Source: UBA11650 sp963997925
GTDB lineage: Bacteria > Chloroflexota > Dehalococcoidia > Lucifugimonadales > UBA3495
DNA length: 11,504 nucleotides
Direction of reading: 5' to 3'
Assembly (NCBI GenBank): GCA_963997925.1
Contig: CAXEOX010000101.1
Span: forward strand, 1 to 11,504
Under the pieces are notes generated by a model. It ran no database searches. It was not told the origin of the DNA and worked only from the letters and a program-made list of their open reading frames with translations. Positions 1 through 6,678 of the stretch are shown here, in pieces. Within the stretch, counting starts at the first letter, position 1. Each line of letters starts with the position of its first letter. The translations under genes and the position numbers were made by a program.

Positions 1-80
1 AACAGGAAACCCGGATCGCAGACCTGGAAGCGCGGCTAGACGAATTAGTCCAAAAACTGGGTGTGGTCGACGCCCGATAA
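1..80 (+). CDS. C-terminal end of an unidentified protein (partial)
   Basis: The frame that opens at position 3 runs without a stop to TAA at 78-80 and gives 25 residues, beginning QETRIADLEARLDE and ending VVDAR. Leucine, isoleucine and valine recur at heptad-like spacing among charged residues (I-ADLEARLDELVQKL), so the tail is probably an amphipathic helix or short coiled coil. The rest of the gene lies outside the window, so the family cannot be named. It converges on the leftward deacetylase gene, and a strong hairpin at 201-233 sits between them. That this is a real gene end is inferred from the open frame, the coiled-coil-like composition and the position just before a terminator-like structure. 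Confidence 0.5.
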   Translation, partial: QETRIADLEARLDELVQKLGVVDAR

Positions 81-92
81 CTCATCGGACAG

Positions 93-105
93 GCACTTCT
101 AGTGC
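93..105 (+). other. Short hairpin after the stop of the first gene
   Basis: GCACT (93-97), loop TCT, AGTGC (101-105) form a perfect 5-bp stem that starts 12 nt after the stop codon at 78-80. There is no T-run behind it, so it is at most an accessory 3'-end structure; the stronger terminator candidate is at 201-233. Confidence 0.2.
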
Positions 106-158
106 GTAGTGATTGGTTGATACTCACTCTAGGTATGCATAGTTCAAGTGCTATAACG

Positions 159-185
159 GCACTCCAGCCTCCGGTGGGAGTGCTG
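159..185. other. Imperfect inverted repeat in the convergent intergenic space
   Basis: GCACTCC-type arm (about 159-166) and GGAGTGC arm (about 177-184) can pair over 7-8 bp with a loop of about 10 nt. It lies just upstream of the perfect hairpin at 201-233. It has no T-run and may simply be part of the 3' end structure of the two converging transcripts. Confidence 0.25.
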
Positions 186-200
186 GATAGAACAGAACAT

Positions 201-233
201 AAAGCACCGGTAGGGTTGCCCTACCGGTGCTTT
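201..233. terminator. Bidirectional hairpin terminator between converging genes
   Basis: Positions 201-215 (AAAGCACCGGTAGGG) and 219-233 are exact reverse complements around the loop TTG, a 15-bp perfect stem. The stem starts with AAA and ends with TTT, so it has a short U-tract on either strand, although the tract is only three Ts. It lies 120 nt after the stop of the rightward partial gene and 70 nt after the stop of the leftward deacetylase gene, the expected place for a shared terminator. The symmetry and position are seen directly; termination function is inferred. Confidence 0.7.
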
Positions 234-302
234 CATCTTACATCGCCACGCTGGTTGGACAGGCGGTCTTCCCGGCGGACACGAGACTGGAAAGCAATGT
301 TT

Positions 303-1115
303 TTACGGGGAAGTCCACATCTCCGCCACATCGATCGCCCGCATGAATTCCACGTTGGGGAAGGTGCGGATGTGGGTGATTAACTGTTCCAGCATCCTCA
401 GGCGTCCGGGGCGGCCGATGTATTGGGGGTGCATGGTTAGGGTGAAGGCCCGGCCATAATGATATAGTCCCTCAAACTCGGCGGCCCAGGTTCCGTAGAC
501 CTCCTCCGGGTTGCGCATGGGACCCAGACGTCCGGTGGCGGGAGCGTAGACGAAGTTGGGAGCGTCGTCCAGAAGCCAGTGTATGGGAATCTCCACCAGG
601 CTTTGGGGAGTACCGGCGTTGAGCGTATAGGGCGCGTCGTCGCCCATCAGGCTACTGTCGTACTGGAAGCCGTGGGAGGCTAGTAGATCCACCGAATGCT
701 CGCTCAATTCCCAACTGGGTGAACGGTAGCCACGGGGCGCTTCTCCGGTGATGTCACCCAGGATGGAGATGCCTTGGTGCAGCACCTCTTCTTCCCTTTC
801 CTTCGTCAAAGTGGCTGGCGGCTCGTGCATGTAGCCGTGGTGGGCAATCTCGTGGCCCCGGCGGGCTATTTCTTTGACCATCTCAACGTGGGTCTCGGCG
901 ACGTAGCCCGGCACATAGAAGCTGGCCTTTATGGAGTGGTTGTCCAGCATGTCGAGGATGCGGGGAGTGGCGACGCTGGGACCGTATTCTGCCATGGACA
1001 TAAGGCTAGGAAGCTGGGCGAAGTTGGGGTCACGGTTCAACCAGGAGGAAACGCCGTCGACGTCGAATCCCAGCATCACAACGCATTGGGTGTCTCCCGG
1101 CCAGATACCGGACAT
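303..1115 (-). CDS. Polysaccharide deacetylase family protein (CE4-like, HpPgdA-like)
   Basis: A 270-residue protein of the NodB/CE4 fold, metal-dependent hydrolases that remove acyl groups from N-acetyl sugars or cleave related amides. Visible motifs are FDVDG at 17-21 (metal-binding and catalytic Asp 18/20), AHHGYMHE at 91-98 (H93-x3-H97, metal ligands), RSPSW at 131-135 and LTMHP at 226-230 (H229). The start ATG at 1113-1115 has GGGAGG about 8 nt upstream, so the start is well supported. There is no signal peptide, so it is probably cytoplasmic. The long insertion before the first helix and the overall pattern recall the Helicobacter pylori PgdA-like/PuuE-like branch, in which some members act on small amides rather than on peptidoglycan, so the substrate is open. 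It begins 25 bp after the serS stop and is the last gene of the leftward block. Confidence 0.85.
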   Translation of the reverse strand: MSGIWPGDTQCVVMLGFDVDGVSSWLNRDPNFAQLPSLMSMAEYGPSVATPRILDMLDNHSIKASFYVPGYVAETHVEMVKEIARRGHEIAHHGYMHEPPATLTKEREEEVLHQGISILGDITGEAPRGYRSPSWELSEHSVDLLASHGFQYDSSLMGDDAPYTLNAGTPQSLVEIPIHWLLDDAPNFVYAPATGRLGPMRNPEEVYGTWAAEFEGLYHYGRAFTLTMHPQYIGRPGRLRMLEQLITHIRTFPNVEFMRAIDVAEMWTSP

Positions 1116-1140
1116 GATGTTCCTCCCCCGGGTTGTATGG

Positions 1141-2418
1141 CTACTGGGGCGGGATGGTGTCGAAGCCCGTGTAGGGACGGAGCACCTCTGGTATCACCAC
1201 GGTGCCATCGGCCTGCTGGTAGTTCTCCAGAATGGCAATCACCACACGAGGAAGAGCCAGCCCGGAGCCATTTATGGTGTGGGGCAGTTGAGGGCGCTCT
1301 CCCTGGGCGGGCCGGTAGCGGATGCGGGCTCGCCGAGCTTGGAAGTCGGTGCAAGTGGAGCAGGAACTGACTTCAAGCCACTCTTGGCTGCCAGCGGCCC
1401 AGACTTCAATGTCGTAAGTCTTGGCCGATTGGAAACCGATGTCCCCCGTGCAGAGTTGGAGCACCCGGTAAGGTAGCTCCAGCTTCTGGCAGACGTCCTC
1501 GGCGTCGGCTACCAGGGCTTCCAACTCGTCGTTGGAGGTCTCTGGAGTGACGAACTTGTACATCTCCACCTTGTTGAACTGGTGGACCCGCTTGATGCCC
1601 CGTGTGTCCCTGCCGGCGGCTGCCTGCTCGTTACGGAAGCAGGGGGTTTGGGCAACGTAGCGAAGGGGCAGGGTGTCCGGAGGGATAATCTCATCCCGGT
1701 AGAGGTTAGTGATGGGGACCTCGGCGGTGGGAATCATCCACAGGTCAGCGCTATCGTCGTGGTAGAGGAAATCGCTGAATTTGGGCAGATTCCCTGCGCC
1801 CTCCATCACTTCCCGCTTGACCACTGCCGGAAGCATAACTTCGGTGTAGCCGTGCTGCTGGGTGTGAAGATCCAGCATCCAGGCAATCAGAGAACGTTCC
1901 AGCTTGGCACCGGCGCCGAACATGGTGTAGAAGCGGCTGCCGGAAATCTTTACGCCACGCTCAAAGTCGATGATTCCGTGTCGCTCTCCCAAGTCCCAGT
2001 GGGGTATGGGCGTGAAATCCAAGGTAGCAGGCTCGCCCCACTGGCGAATCACGACGTTGGACTCTTCGGTCAAGCCTTTCGGTACGTCGGGAAGGGGGAT
2101 ATTGGGCAGGCGCATCAGGATTGAGTCGATGCGCTCTTCCAAGCTTTTCGACTCCTGCTCAAGCTCGCTGATTCTGTCCCCGACTTGCCGCATCTCGGCA
2201 ACGATGTCCGCCGGAGGTTCCTGGCCGTCGCGCCGGGCTTCACCCACTTGCCGGCTGACCTGATTGCGGCGGGCTCTTAACTCGTCTCCCTCGGTTATTA
2301 GCTGACGCCTAGTGACGTCCAGGGTCAATATCTCGGCTAGGGGATCTTCCTCGCCCCTGGATTCCAGAGCGCTCTTCACGAATTCGGGGTCTCGGCGTAT
2401 GAGTTCTATGGAGAGCAT
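1141..2418 (-). CDS. serS: Serine--tRNA ligase
   Basis: Class II aminoacyl-tRNA synthetase that charges tRNA-Ser (and tRNA-Sec where present). With the start at ATG 2416-2418 the protein has 425 residues, the usual length, and begins MLSIELIRRDPEFV, the standard SerRS opening. Residues about 30-105 form the charged coiled-coil arm that grips the tRNA long arm. TAEVP (231-235), motif 2 FRNE (261-264) within TPCFRNE...AGRDTRG, and motif 3 starting NGSGLALPR (383-391) are all present. The frame stays open nine codons further to a GTG at 2443-2445, but that extension lies in a palindromic repeat and has no family counterpart, so it is not used. No strong Shine-Dalgarno is visible before ATG 2418. 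It lies between lysS and the deacetylase gene, all leftward. Confidence 0.97.
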   Translation of the reverse strand: MLSIELIRRDPEFVKSALESRGEEDPLAEILTLDVTRRQLITEGDELRARRNQVSRQVGEARRDGQEPPADIVAEMRQVGDRISELEQESKSLEERIDSILMRLPNIPLPDVPKGLTEESNVVIRQWGEPATLDFTPIPHWDLGERHGIIDFERGVKISGSRFYTMFGAGAKLERSLIAWMLDLHTQQHGYTEVMLPAVVKREVMEGAGNLPKFSDFLYHDDSADLWMIPTAEVPITNLYRDEIIPPDTLPLRYVAQTPCFRNEQAAAGRDTRGIKRVHQFNKVEMYKFVTPETSNDELEALVADAEDVCQKLELPYRVLQLCTGDIGFQSAKTYDIEVWAAGSQEWLEVSSCSTCTDFQARRARIRYRPAQGERPQLPHTINGSGLALPRVVIAILENYQQADGTVVIPEVLRPYTGFDTIPPQ

Positions 2419-2438
2419 ATCAGTTGAGCCCGGGGCGG

Positions 2439-2499
2439 CCCTCACCCCGGCTTGCGGCCACCCCTCTCCCTGAGGGAGAAGGGACGGGGGTGGGGGACG
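2439..2499. repeat. GC-rich palindromic repeat between lysS and serS
   Basis: The core CTCTCCC-TGA-GGGAGAAGG (about 2464-2482) forms a hairpin of about 7 bp. Flanking CCTCACCCCGG on the left and CGGGGGTGGGGG on the right extend it as an imperfect stem. Arms of the type CCCTCACCCC/CCTCTCCC closing on TGA and GGGAGAGGGG are, from memory, a widespread dispersed intergenic element in many bacterial genomes. It fills most of the 99-bp gap between the lysS stop and the serS start and may fold as mRNA structure between the two genes. Membership in a multicopy family cannot be shown from one copy. Confidence 0.6.
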
Positions 2500-2517
2500 A
2501 ACGATTGCATTTGGCTA

Positions 2518-4029
2518 TCACTCGGATTCTTCCTCTTGTCCTGGCTGAAGGGTTCTCATCTGGGGGAACAGCATGATGTCTCTGATGGACGTTTGGCCGG
2601 CAAGAAGCATCACCAGGCGGTCGATGCCTATGCCCAATCCTCCGGTGGGAGGCATGCCGTACTCCAGGGCGATGAGAAAGTCCTCATCTAAGCGGTCGGT
2701 TTCATCATCGCCCAGCATTAGCCGGAGAGCCTCTTGGTTTTCGAACCGCTCTCGTTGTACTGCTGGGTCGTTCAACTCGGTATAAGAGTTGGCGATTTCC
2801 ATGCCCGCGGCGAAGGCCTCGAAGCGCTCAACATAGCCGGGGGAGTCTGGCTTGGCTTTGGCCAGCGGAGACATGATTACTGGGTAGTCCAGCACAAAGG
2901 TGGGCTGCGCCAATCTGGGTTCGACATAGCTCGAGAACAGCTTGTCGATAACCTTCGCTCGACCGTCTTTGGGCTCAATGTCTAGGCCGAGTTCGGTGGC
3001 TCTGTGTTTCAAAGACTCGTCATCGGTATAGGCATCGATGTCTACGCCGCTAAGGTCCTTTAACTCTTGTCTAAAATCAACCCGCTTCCAGGGCGGTGCG
3101 AAGTCTATGAGTTGGTCGCCATATTGGACCTGGGTGGTCCCCAAGACCTCCATGGCAACCGTGGAAACCAGGGACTCAACCATGGTCATGATGTCGTTGT
3201 AGTCGGCGTAGGCTTGGTAGCTCTCCAGGAGAGTGAACTCCGGGTTGTGATCCTGGTCGATACCCTCGTTGCGAAAGACGCGGCCCAGCTCATATACCTT
3301 GTCGAACCCGCCGATGATTAATCGTTTCAGGTATAGCTCGGTGGCGATGCGGAGGTAGAGCTGCTGGTCAAGAGTGTTGTGGTGGGTGATGAACGGGCGG
3401 GCGTGGGCGCCTCCCGCCACCGGCACCAGGATCGGCGTATCTACTTCAAGAAAACCCTGACTTTGGAAGAAGGCCCGGATGCGTTCGATAATCTTGCTGC
3501 GGATGGCGAAGACGGGCATCACTTCAGGGTTGGCAATCAGGTCCAAGTACCTTTGGCGGTACCGGGTCTCCGTGTCCCGCAGACCGTGGAATTTCTCTGG
3601 CAGCGGTTTCATACCCTTGGAGGTGATGGTTAATTCGTGGGCCTCGATGGTGACCTGGCCGGTGCGGGTTCGCATCACCGGGCCGGACACACCCAGGTGG
3701 TCGCCCAAGTCTAGGTCTTTTAAGAGTCCGTAGGCATCGCCCAGAACGTTTTCCCGTAGCAAAGCCTGGATGGTACCGGAACCGTCCCGAATATCCAGAA
3801 AGGCAGCCCGGCCCATGACTCGCATGGACATGATCCGGCCGCCGAGGGAGATGCTGGGGGTGGTGGTTTCGGGTGTGTCGTCACTTTCCACCGCTTCGAA
3901 CATGGCCGTGGCGGCAGCGTTGTCGCAGGTTCGGACGAAACGTGGCGGGTAGGGGTCGATACCGCTTTGGCGGAGGTGGTCTAGCTTGCTGTAGCGGCTG
4001 GCCAGAAGGCCATCTTCTCGATCGGGCAT
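2518..4029 (-). CDS. lysS: Lysine--tRNA ligase, class II
   Basis: Charges tRNA-Lys. The protein has 503 residues, the normal class II LysRS size. Residues about 60-140 are the OB-fold anticodon-binding domain (SLGGRIMSMRVMGRAAFLDIRDG region), and the catalytic domain follows from about 170. Visible signatures are RYRQRYLDL (157-165), the motif 1 region around GFLEVDTPIL (192-201), motif 2 RVFRNEG then HNPEFT (250-266) and motif 3 GGLGIGIDRL (463-472). The segment about 43-60 (acidic, Thr-rich) is a small insertion ahead of the OB fold. ATG at 4027-4029 is the only sensible start, 26 bp after the greA stop; no clear Shine-Dalgarno is seen, so translation may be coupled to greA. greA-lysS adjacency is common in bacteria. 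Confidence 0.97.
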   Translation of the reverse strand: MPDREDGLLASRYSKLDHLRQSGIDPYPPRFVRTCDNAAATAMFEAVESDDTPETTTPSISLGGRIMSMRVMGRAAFLDIRDGSGTIQALLRENVLGDAYGLLKDLDLGDHLGVSGPVMRTRTGQVTIEAHELTITSKGMKPLPEKFHGLRDTETRYRQRYLDLIANPEVMPVFAIRSKIIERIRAFFQSQGFLEVDTPILVPVAGGAHARPFITHHNTLDQQLYLRIATELYLKRLIIGGFDKVYELGRVFRNEGIDQDHNPEFTLLESYQAYADYNDIMTMVESLVSTVAMEVLGTTQVQYGDQLIDFAPPWKRVDFRQELKDLSGVDIDAYTDDESLKHRATELGLDIEPKDGRAKVIDKLFSSYVEPRLAQPTFVLDYPVIMSPLAKAKPDSPGYVERFEAFAAGMEIANSYTELNDPAVQRERFENQEALRLMLGDDETDRLDEDFLIALEYGMPPTGGLGIGIDRLVMLLAGQTSIRDIMLFPQMRTLQPGQEEESE

Positions 4030-4055
4030 ATTATTCGGTTGATGCTATGTGGGGA

Positions 4056-4523
4056 TTATTCAATTGCTATGACTTCTAGTCTGATTTTGCCGGATGGTAC
4101 GTCGACCTCGGCAATCTCGCCTATACGTTTCCCCAAAAGACTCTTACCTATGGGGGATACGTTGGATATCTTGCCTTGGGAAGGGTCGGCTTCGGTACTG
4201 CCGACGATGGTGTATCTGATGGACCGCCCGTCTTGGTCTTTAACGGCGATGGTATTCTCAACCTCCACGGTGTCTCCGCTTCCCGAACCCTCTTGGATGA
4301 TGACGGCGTTGTTAATCATGCTGTCCAGGGTCAGGATGCGCCCTTCAATGAAGGCCAGTTCGTTCTTCGAATCTTCGTATTCGGCGTTGCTTTCGACGCC
4401 TCCCCGCTCCCGTGACTGTTGGATCCGATCGGCAGCCTCCTGTCGGCGCACCGTGCGGAGTTGCTCCAGTTCGGACTTCAATCTTTCCAGCCCTTCCCGG
4501 GACACGTAACTGGGCTGTGCCAT
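4056..4523 (-). CDS. greA: Transcription elongation factor GreA, altered catalytic tip
   Basis: GreA enters the RNA polymerase secondary channel and stimulates cleavage of backtracked transcripts. The start chosen is ATG 4521-4523, preceded by GGAGGGA about 7 nt upstream; it gives 155 residues beginning MAQPSYVSREGLERL, the usual size. An upstream in-frame ATG at 4589 adds 22 residues unlike the family and sits at the predicted mRNA 5' end. Residues 1-75 are the antiparallel coiled coil and 80-155 the FKBP-like globular domain (VSPIGKSLLGKRIGE near 123-137). The loop at the coiled-coil tip reads RERGGVESNAEY (38-49), whereas classical GreA has GDLxENAEY. Thus the two acidic residues equivalent to E. 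coli D41 and E44 are Gly42 and Ser45 here, with one Glu (E44 here) between them. The family call is firm; cleavage activity is uncertain. Confidence 0.95.
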   Translation of the reverse strand: MAQPSYVSREGLERLKSELEQLRTVRRQEAADRIQQSRERGGVESNAEYEDSKNELAFIEGRILTLDSMINNAVIIQEGSGSGDTVEVENTIAVKDQDGRSIRYTIVGSTEADPSQGKISNVSPIGKSLLGKRIGEIAEVDVPSGKIRLEVIAIE

Positions 4524-4562
4524 GTGCGCTCCCTCCAGTCGAAGGGGGGAAAAACAATGTGG

Positions 4563-4587
4563 GAGAGAAGGCCGGTGCGGCTCTCTC
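4563..4587 (-). other. Hairpin at the 5' end of the greA mRNA leader
   Basis: Arms GAGAGA (4563-4568) and TCTCTC (4582-4587), plus GCC (4571-4573) and GGC (4579-4581), form a 9-bp stem interrupted by a 2-nt bulge with loop GGTGC (plus-strand reading). If transcription starts near 4592, this stem would lie at the very 5' end of the greA-lysS-serS mRNA, about 40 nt before the Shine-Dalgarno. It may only stabilise the mRNA 5' end; a regulatory role is not shown. Confidence 0.3.
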
Positions 4588-4599
4588 ATCCCTGAGCCG

Positions 4600-4628
4600 A
4601 TTGTAGTCTCCCGCCAAGGCGTTGTAAA
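4600..4628 (-). promoter_or_regulatory. Sigma70-type promoter for greA-lysS-serS
   Basis: On the minus strand, TTTACA (complement of 4623-4628) is followed after exactly 17 bp by TACAAT (complement of 4600-4605). These match the -35 and -10 consensus at five of six positions each. Transcription would start near 4592 and give a 5' leader of about 70 nt before the greA ATG at 4523. It is the only strong match found upstream of greA and is placed correctly for the whole leftward block. Confidence 0.7.
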
Positions 4629-4709
4629 GCGTGACCGGCGTACGTGAAGACGGGTGCGGAAACCCTATCCTTTGCTGAATCTATATCGGGTAAGGCCGAG
4701 CCTAAGTGA

Positions 4710-4738
4710 TTGACAATATTTATGGGTGATATTAGAGT
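4710..4738 (+). promoter_or_regulatory. Promoter candidate for the transporter operon
   Basis: TTGACA at 4710-4715 is a perfect -35 box. After 17 bp comes TAGAGT (4733-4738), a four-of-six match to the -10 consensus, in an AT-rich stretch. The start would be near 4745, leaving a leader of about 250 nt before the binding-protein gene at 4994. It lies some 80 bp from the divergent greA promoter. The weak -10 box keeps confidence moderate. Confidence 0.5.
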
Positions 4739-4799
4739 TCTTTATATGGAAATCACCTCAGTCAACCTATCGTCACCGCCTGGCGCTGGTTTTACGTGA

Positions 4800-4854
4800 G
4801 TCCAGACCTGTGGGGCCTGGACCGTACAGCGGTCCCACCGGGCGCGTTTTTTTT
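4800..4854 (+). promoter_or_regulatory. Attenuator-like leader: two competing hairpins and a T8 tract
   Basis: Hairpin A pairs GTCCAG (4800-4805) with CTGGAC (4817-4822). Hairpin B pairs GGACCG (4819-4824) with CGGTCC (4830-4835) around loop TACAG. They share 4819-4822, so only one can form at a time. A short GC-rich stretch and then eight consecutive Ts (4847-4854) follow. The upstream neighbour greA is transcribed away, so no gene ends here; a terminator at this place could act only on the leader of the transporter operon. Hairpin B ends 11 nt before the T-run, which is longer than in a standard intrinsic terminator, so the exact terminator stem is unclear. Symmetry and the T-run are seen; attenuation is inferred. 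Confidence 0.4.
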
Positions 4855-4904
4855 AAGCATACTGCTGCTTTACCCTCCGCGACCTGCTGCCGTCTTTGCC
4901 CCCA

Positions 4905-4923
4905 GGTAAGCCGTTAGGCTACC
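4905..4923 (+). other. Hairpin in the distal leader of the transporter operon
   Basis: GGT-A-AGCC (4905-4912), loop GTTA and GGCT-ACC (4917-4923) pair over 7 bp with one bulged base. It lies between the T8 tract and the first gene, about 70 nt before the start codon. No T-run follows. The remaining leader (4924-4993) shows no other element beyond a weak GGGCGAAG before the start codon. Confidence 0.25.
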
Positions 4924-4993
4924 CAAACATCCCATGGATCCGCCTCTGGTATCTCATGCGGTTTTTCCAATCTAGGGCGAAGAACGGTGTTTT

Positions 4994-5890
4994 TTGCGAA
5001 AATCCAGATCGATATTTGTCACCATCATGGTGTTTGTGGCATTGCTGACACTGGCATCGGCGGCCTGCTCCGGCGGTTCTACACAACCCGTTCTGCGAGT
5101 AGGCGGGATCCCCGACCAAGACACGCACCGGTTGGTGAGAAGGTATCAGGTGTTTTCGGACTATTTGTCACAGCAACTGAGGGTGCAGGTTGAGTACGTT
5201 CCCAGCATTGACTACGCCGCAGTGGTAACGGCGTTCAGCCAGGATGAACTGCAGGTGGCCTTTTTCGGCGGATTGACCGGGGTACAGGCTAGACTCCAGA
5301 CCCCGGGGGCTCAGGCCATCGCCCAGCGGGAGCACGACGCCAGATTTCATTCTCGATTCATCGTTAGGGAAGGTTTGTCCATGGACTCGTTGGCCGAATT
5401 GAAAGACCAGGCACAGGGCTTGACCATCACGTTCGGCAGTGAGAGTTCCACGTCCGGGCATTTGATGCCTCGTTACTTCCTGACCCAGGCGGGAATCGAT
5501 CCGGACGAGGATTTCCAGTCCCTGCCTAACTTCTCAGGCTCCCATGATCTTACGTGGCAGTTGGTCCAAAGCGGCTCTTTCGACGTCGGTGTACTGAGTG
5601 AGGACGTATGGAACCGGGCGGTAAACAACGGCAAGGTCGACGGGAGTAAGGTGCGTGAGTTCTACACGACGCCGGATTACTTCGACTACAACTGGACGGT
5701 ACGACCCAATCTGGACCAAGTCTACGGAGAGGGTTTCTCCGGCAAACTGCGCCAGGCATTGCTGGCGCTTAATACGCAGGAGCACGGGGAGATACTGGAG
5801 TTGTTCAACACCGAGGGCTTCATCGAAAGCAATAACTCGAACTACCGAAATATCGAGTCGGTGGCCCGTGGCTTGGGGATCGTGAAATGA
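4994..5890 (+). CDS. ABC transporter substrate-binding lipoprotein, PhnD superfamily (selenate-like subfamily?)
   Basis: A 298-residue extracytoplasmic binding protein. The N-terminus MRKSRSIFVTIM...LASAAC has a positive start, a hydrophobic stretch and a cysteine at 25, so it is probably a membrane-anchored lipoprotein. The mature part shows the PhnD-like fold: LRVGGIPDQD (34-43), the FFGGLTGVQARLQTP segment (90-104), the anion-binding loop SESSTSGHLMP (149-159) and FSGSHD (180-185). The VQARLQTP, FGSESSTSG and SGSHD strings are ones I associate from memory with the 'putative selenate ABC transporter' subfamily rather than with phosphonate PhnD; phosphonate or phosphite remain possible. The start is TTG 4994; an in-frame stop at 4973-4975 leaves no other start upstream, and the next ATG would lose the charged N-terminus. 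Its TGA overlaps the ATG of the ATPase gene. Confidence 0.85.
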   Translation: MRKSRSIFVTIMVFVALLTLASAACSGGSTQPVLRVGGIPDQDTHRLVRRYQVFSDYLSQQLRVQVEYVPSIDYAAVVTAFSQDELQVAFFGGLTGVQARLQTPGAQAIAQREHDARFHSRFIVREGLSMDSLAELKDQAQGLTITFGSESSTSGHLMPRYFLTQAGIDPDEDFQSLPNFSGSHDLTWQLVQSGSFDVGVLSEDVWNRAVNNGKVDGSKVREFYTTPDYFDYNWTVRPNLDQVYGEGFSGKLRQALLALNTQEHGEILELFNTEGFIESNNSNYRNIESVARGLGIVK

Positions 5891-6678
5891 GTACGGCCAG
5901 TCTCAACGGTTCTCACTTGATAGCAGCCGACGGTATCTCCAAGAGCTATGGGAGGGTGCAAGCTCTTGCCCCTTTGAGCATCACCATCGGTCAGGGTGAA
6001 CGAGTGGCCTTGGCCGGCCCCAGTGGGAGCGGCAAAACCACGTTGCTTTACTTGCTGGCGGGCGTCATTCAACCGGACAGCGGGGACTTGCTCTTGGCGG
6101 GGCGGGACTTGACGCATCAAAAGCCGGGAAAAGAAAAGGCGGGCCTGGTGGGTCTGATCCACCAGCAATACGACTTGGTGCCGCATCTGTCTGTGCTGCA
6201 CAACGTGCTGGCGGGAAGGCTGGGCCAATGGAGCTTGTTCCGCTCGCTAATCTCCCTGGTGTGGCCGCAAGATCGCCATGTAGCGGAAACGGCTCTTGCG
6301 CAGATGGGTATCGCCGATAAGATTCACGAGCGAACGTCCCATCTCTCCGGTGGTGAGCAGCAGCGGGTGGCCATGGCCCGCCTGATGGTTCAAGGTTCAC
6401 GCGTAATCTTGGCTGATGAGCCGGTGTCGTCCCTGGACCCGGCCCGAGCCGAAGACTTGCTGGAGATTCTGACTGCTTTGGCCGGAGTCTCCGGCAAGAC
6501 GTTGATCGCCAGCATCCATTCGCCCCATCTGATGCGTAAGCACTTCTCCCGAGTCATAGGCCTGCGAGAGGGGCGGATAGAGTTCGACATTCCAGCGGAA
6601 GAGGTCACGGACCAGGTGTTGGAAAAGCTCTACGACCTGGACCAATCCGAGCCCTTCGTTTGGGGAGGCGAGAACTGA
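5887..6678 (+). CDS. ABC transporter ATP-binding protein, PhnC-like
   Basis: A 263-residue ATPase that drives the importer. It has Walker A GPSGSGKT (44-51), a Q-loop near Q93 (IHQQYDL), the signature LSGGEQQR (153-160), Walker B VILADE (173-178), a D-loop SSLD and an H-loop histidine (H211). The order and length are those of complete PhnC-type ATPases. The ATG overlaps the TGA of the binding-protein gene in an ATGA arrangement, which implies translational coupling. The 3' end carries GGGGAGG at 6661-6667, which acts as the Shine-Dalgarno of the next gene. Assignment to the PhnC family rests on the operon and the general pattern; the transported ion follows the binding protein, not the ATPase. 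Confidence 0.92.
   Translation: MSTASLNGSHLIAADGISKSYGRVQALAPLSITIGQGERVALAGPSGSGKTTLLYLLAGVIQPDSGDLLLAGRDLTHQKPGKEKAGLVGLIHQQYDLVPHLSVLHNVLAGRLGQWSLFRSLISLVWPQDRHVAETALAQMGIADKIHERTSHLSGGEQQRVAMARLMVQGSRVILADEPVSSLDPARAEDLLEILTALAGVSGKTLIASIHSPHLMRKHFSRVIGLREGRIEFDIPAEEVTDQVLEKLYDLDQSEPFVWGGEN

Noticed and set aside
81..300. tRNA-like T-arm (AGTTCAAGTGCT near 140-152)
   Set aside because: There is no acceptor, D-arm or anticodon stem around it; the match is only a fragment of the T-loop pattern.
774..1476. Long plus-strand open frames over the deacetylase and serS genes
   Set aside because: They are antisense to well-recognised proteins, have no family resemblance or start signals, and arise from GC-rich codon usage.
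2419..2445. Nine-codon upstream extension of serS to GTG 2445
   Set aside because: The added residues fall in the palindromic repeat and do not resemble SerRS; ATG 2418 gives the standard MLSIELIR opening and standard length.
4524..4589. Upstream ATG giving greA 22 more residues
   Set aside because: ATG 4523 has a strong Shine-Dalgarno (GGAGGGA) and gives normal length; the upstream ATG would be at the predicted transcript start, and the extension is unlike GreA.
4726..4917. 63-codon plus-strand frame in the transporter leader
   Set aside because: It spans the hairpins and T8 run, its start is a non-ATG codon without a Shine-Dalgarno, and the translation looks non-coding (Cys/Arg/Pro-rich).
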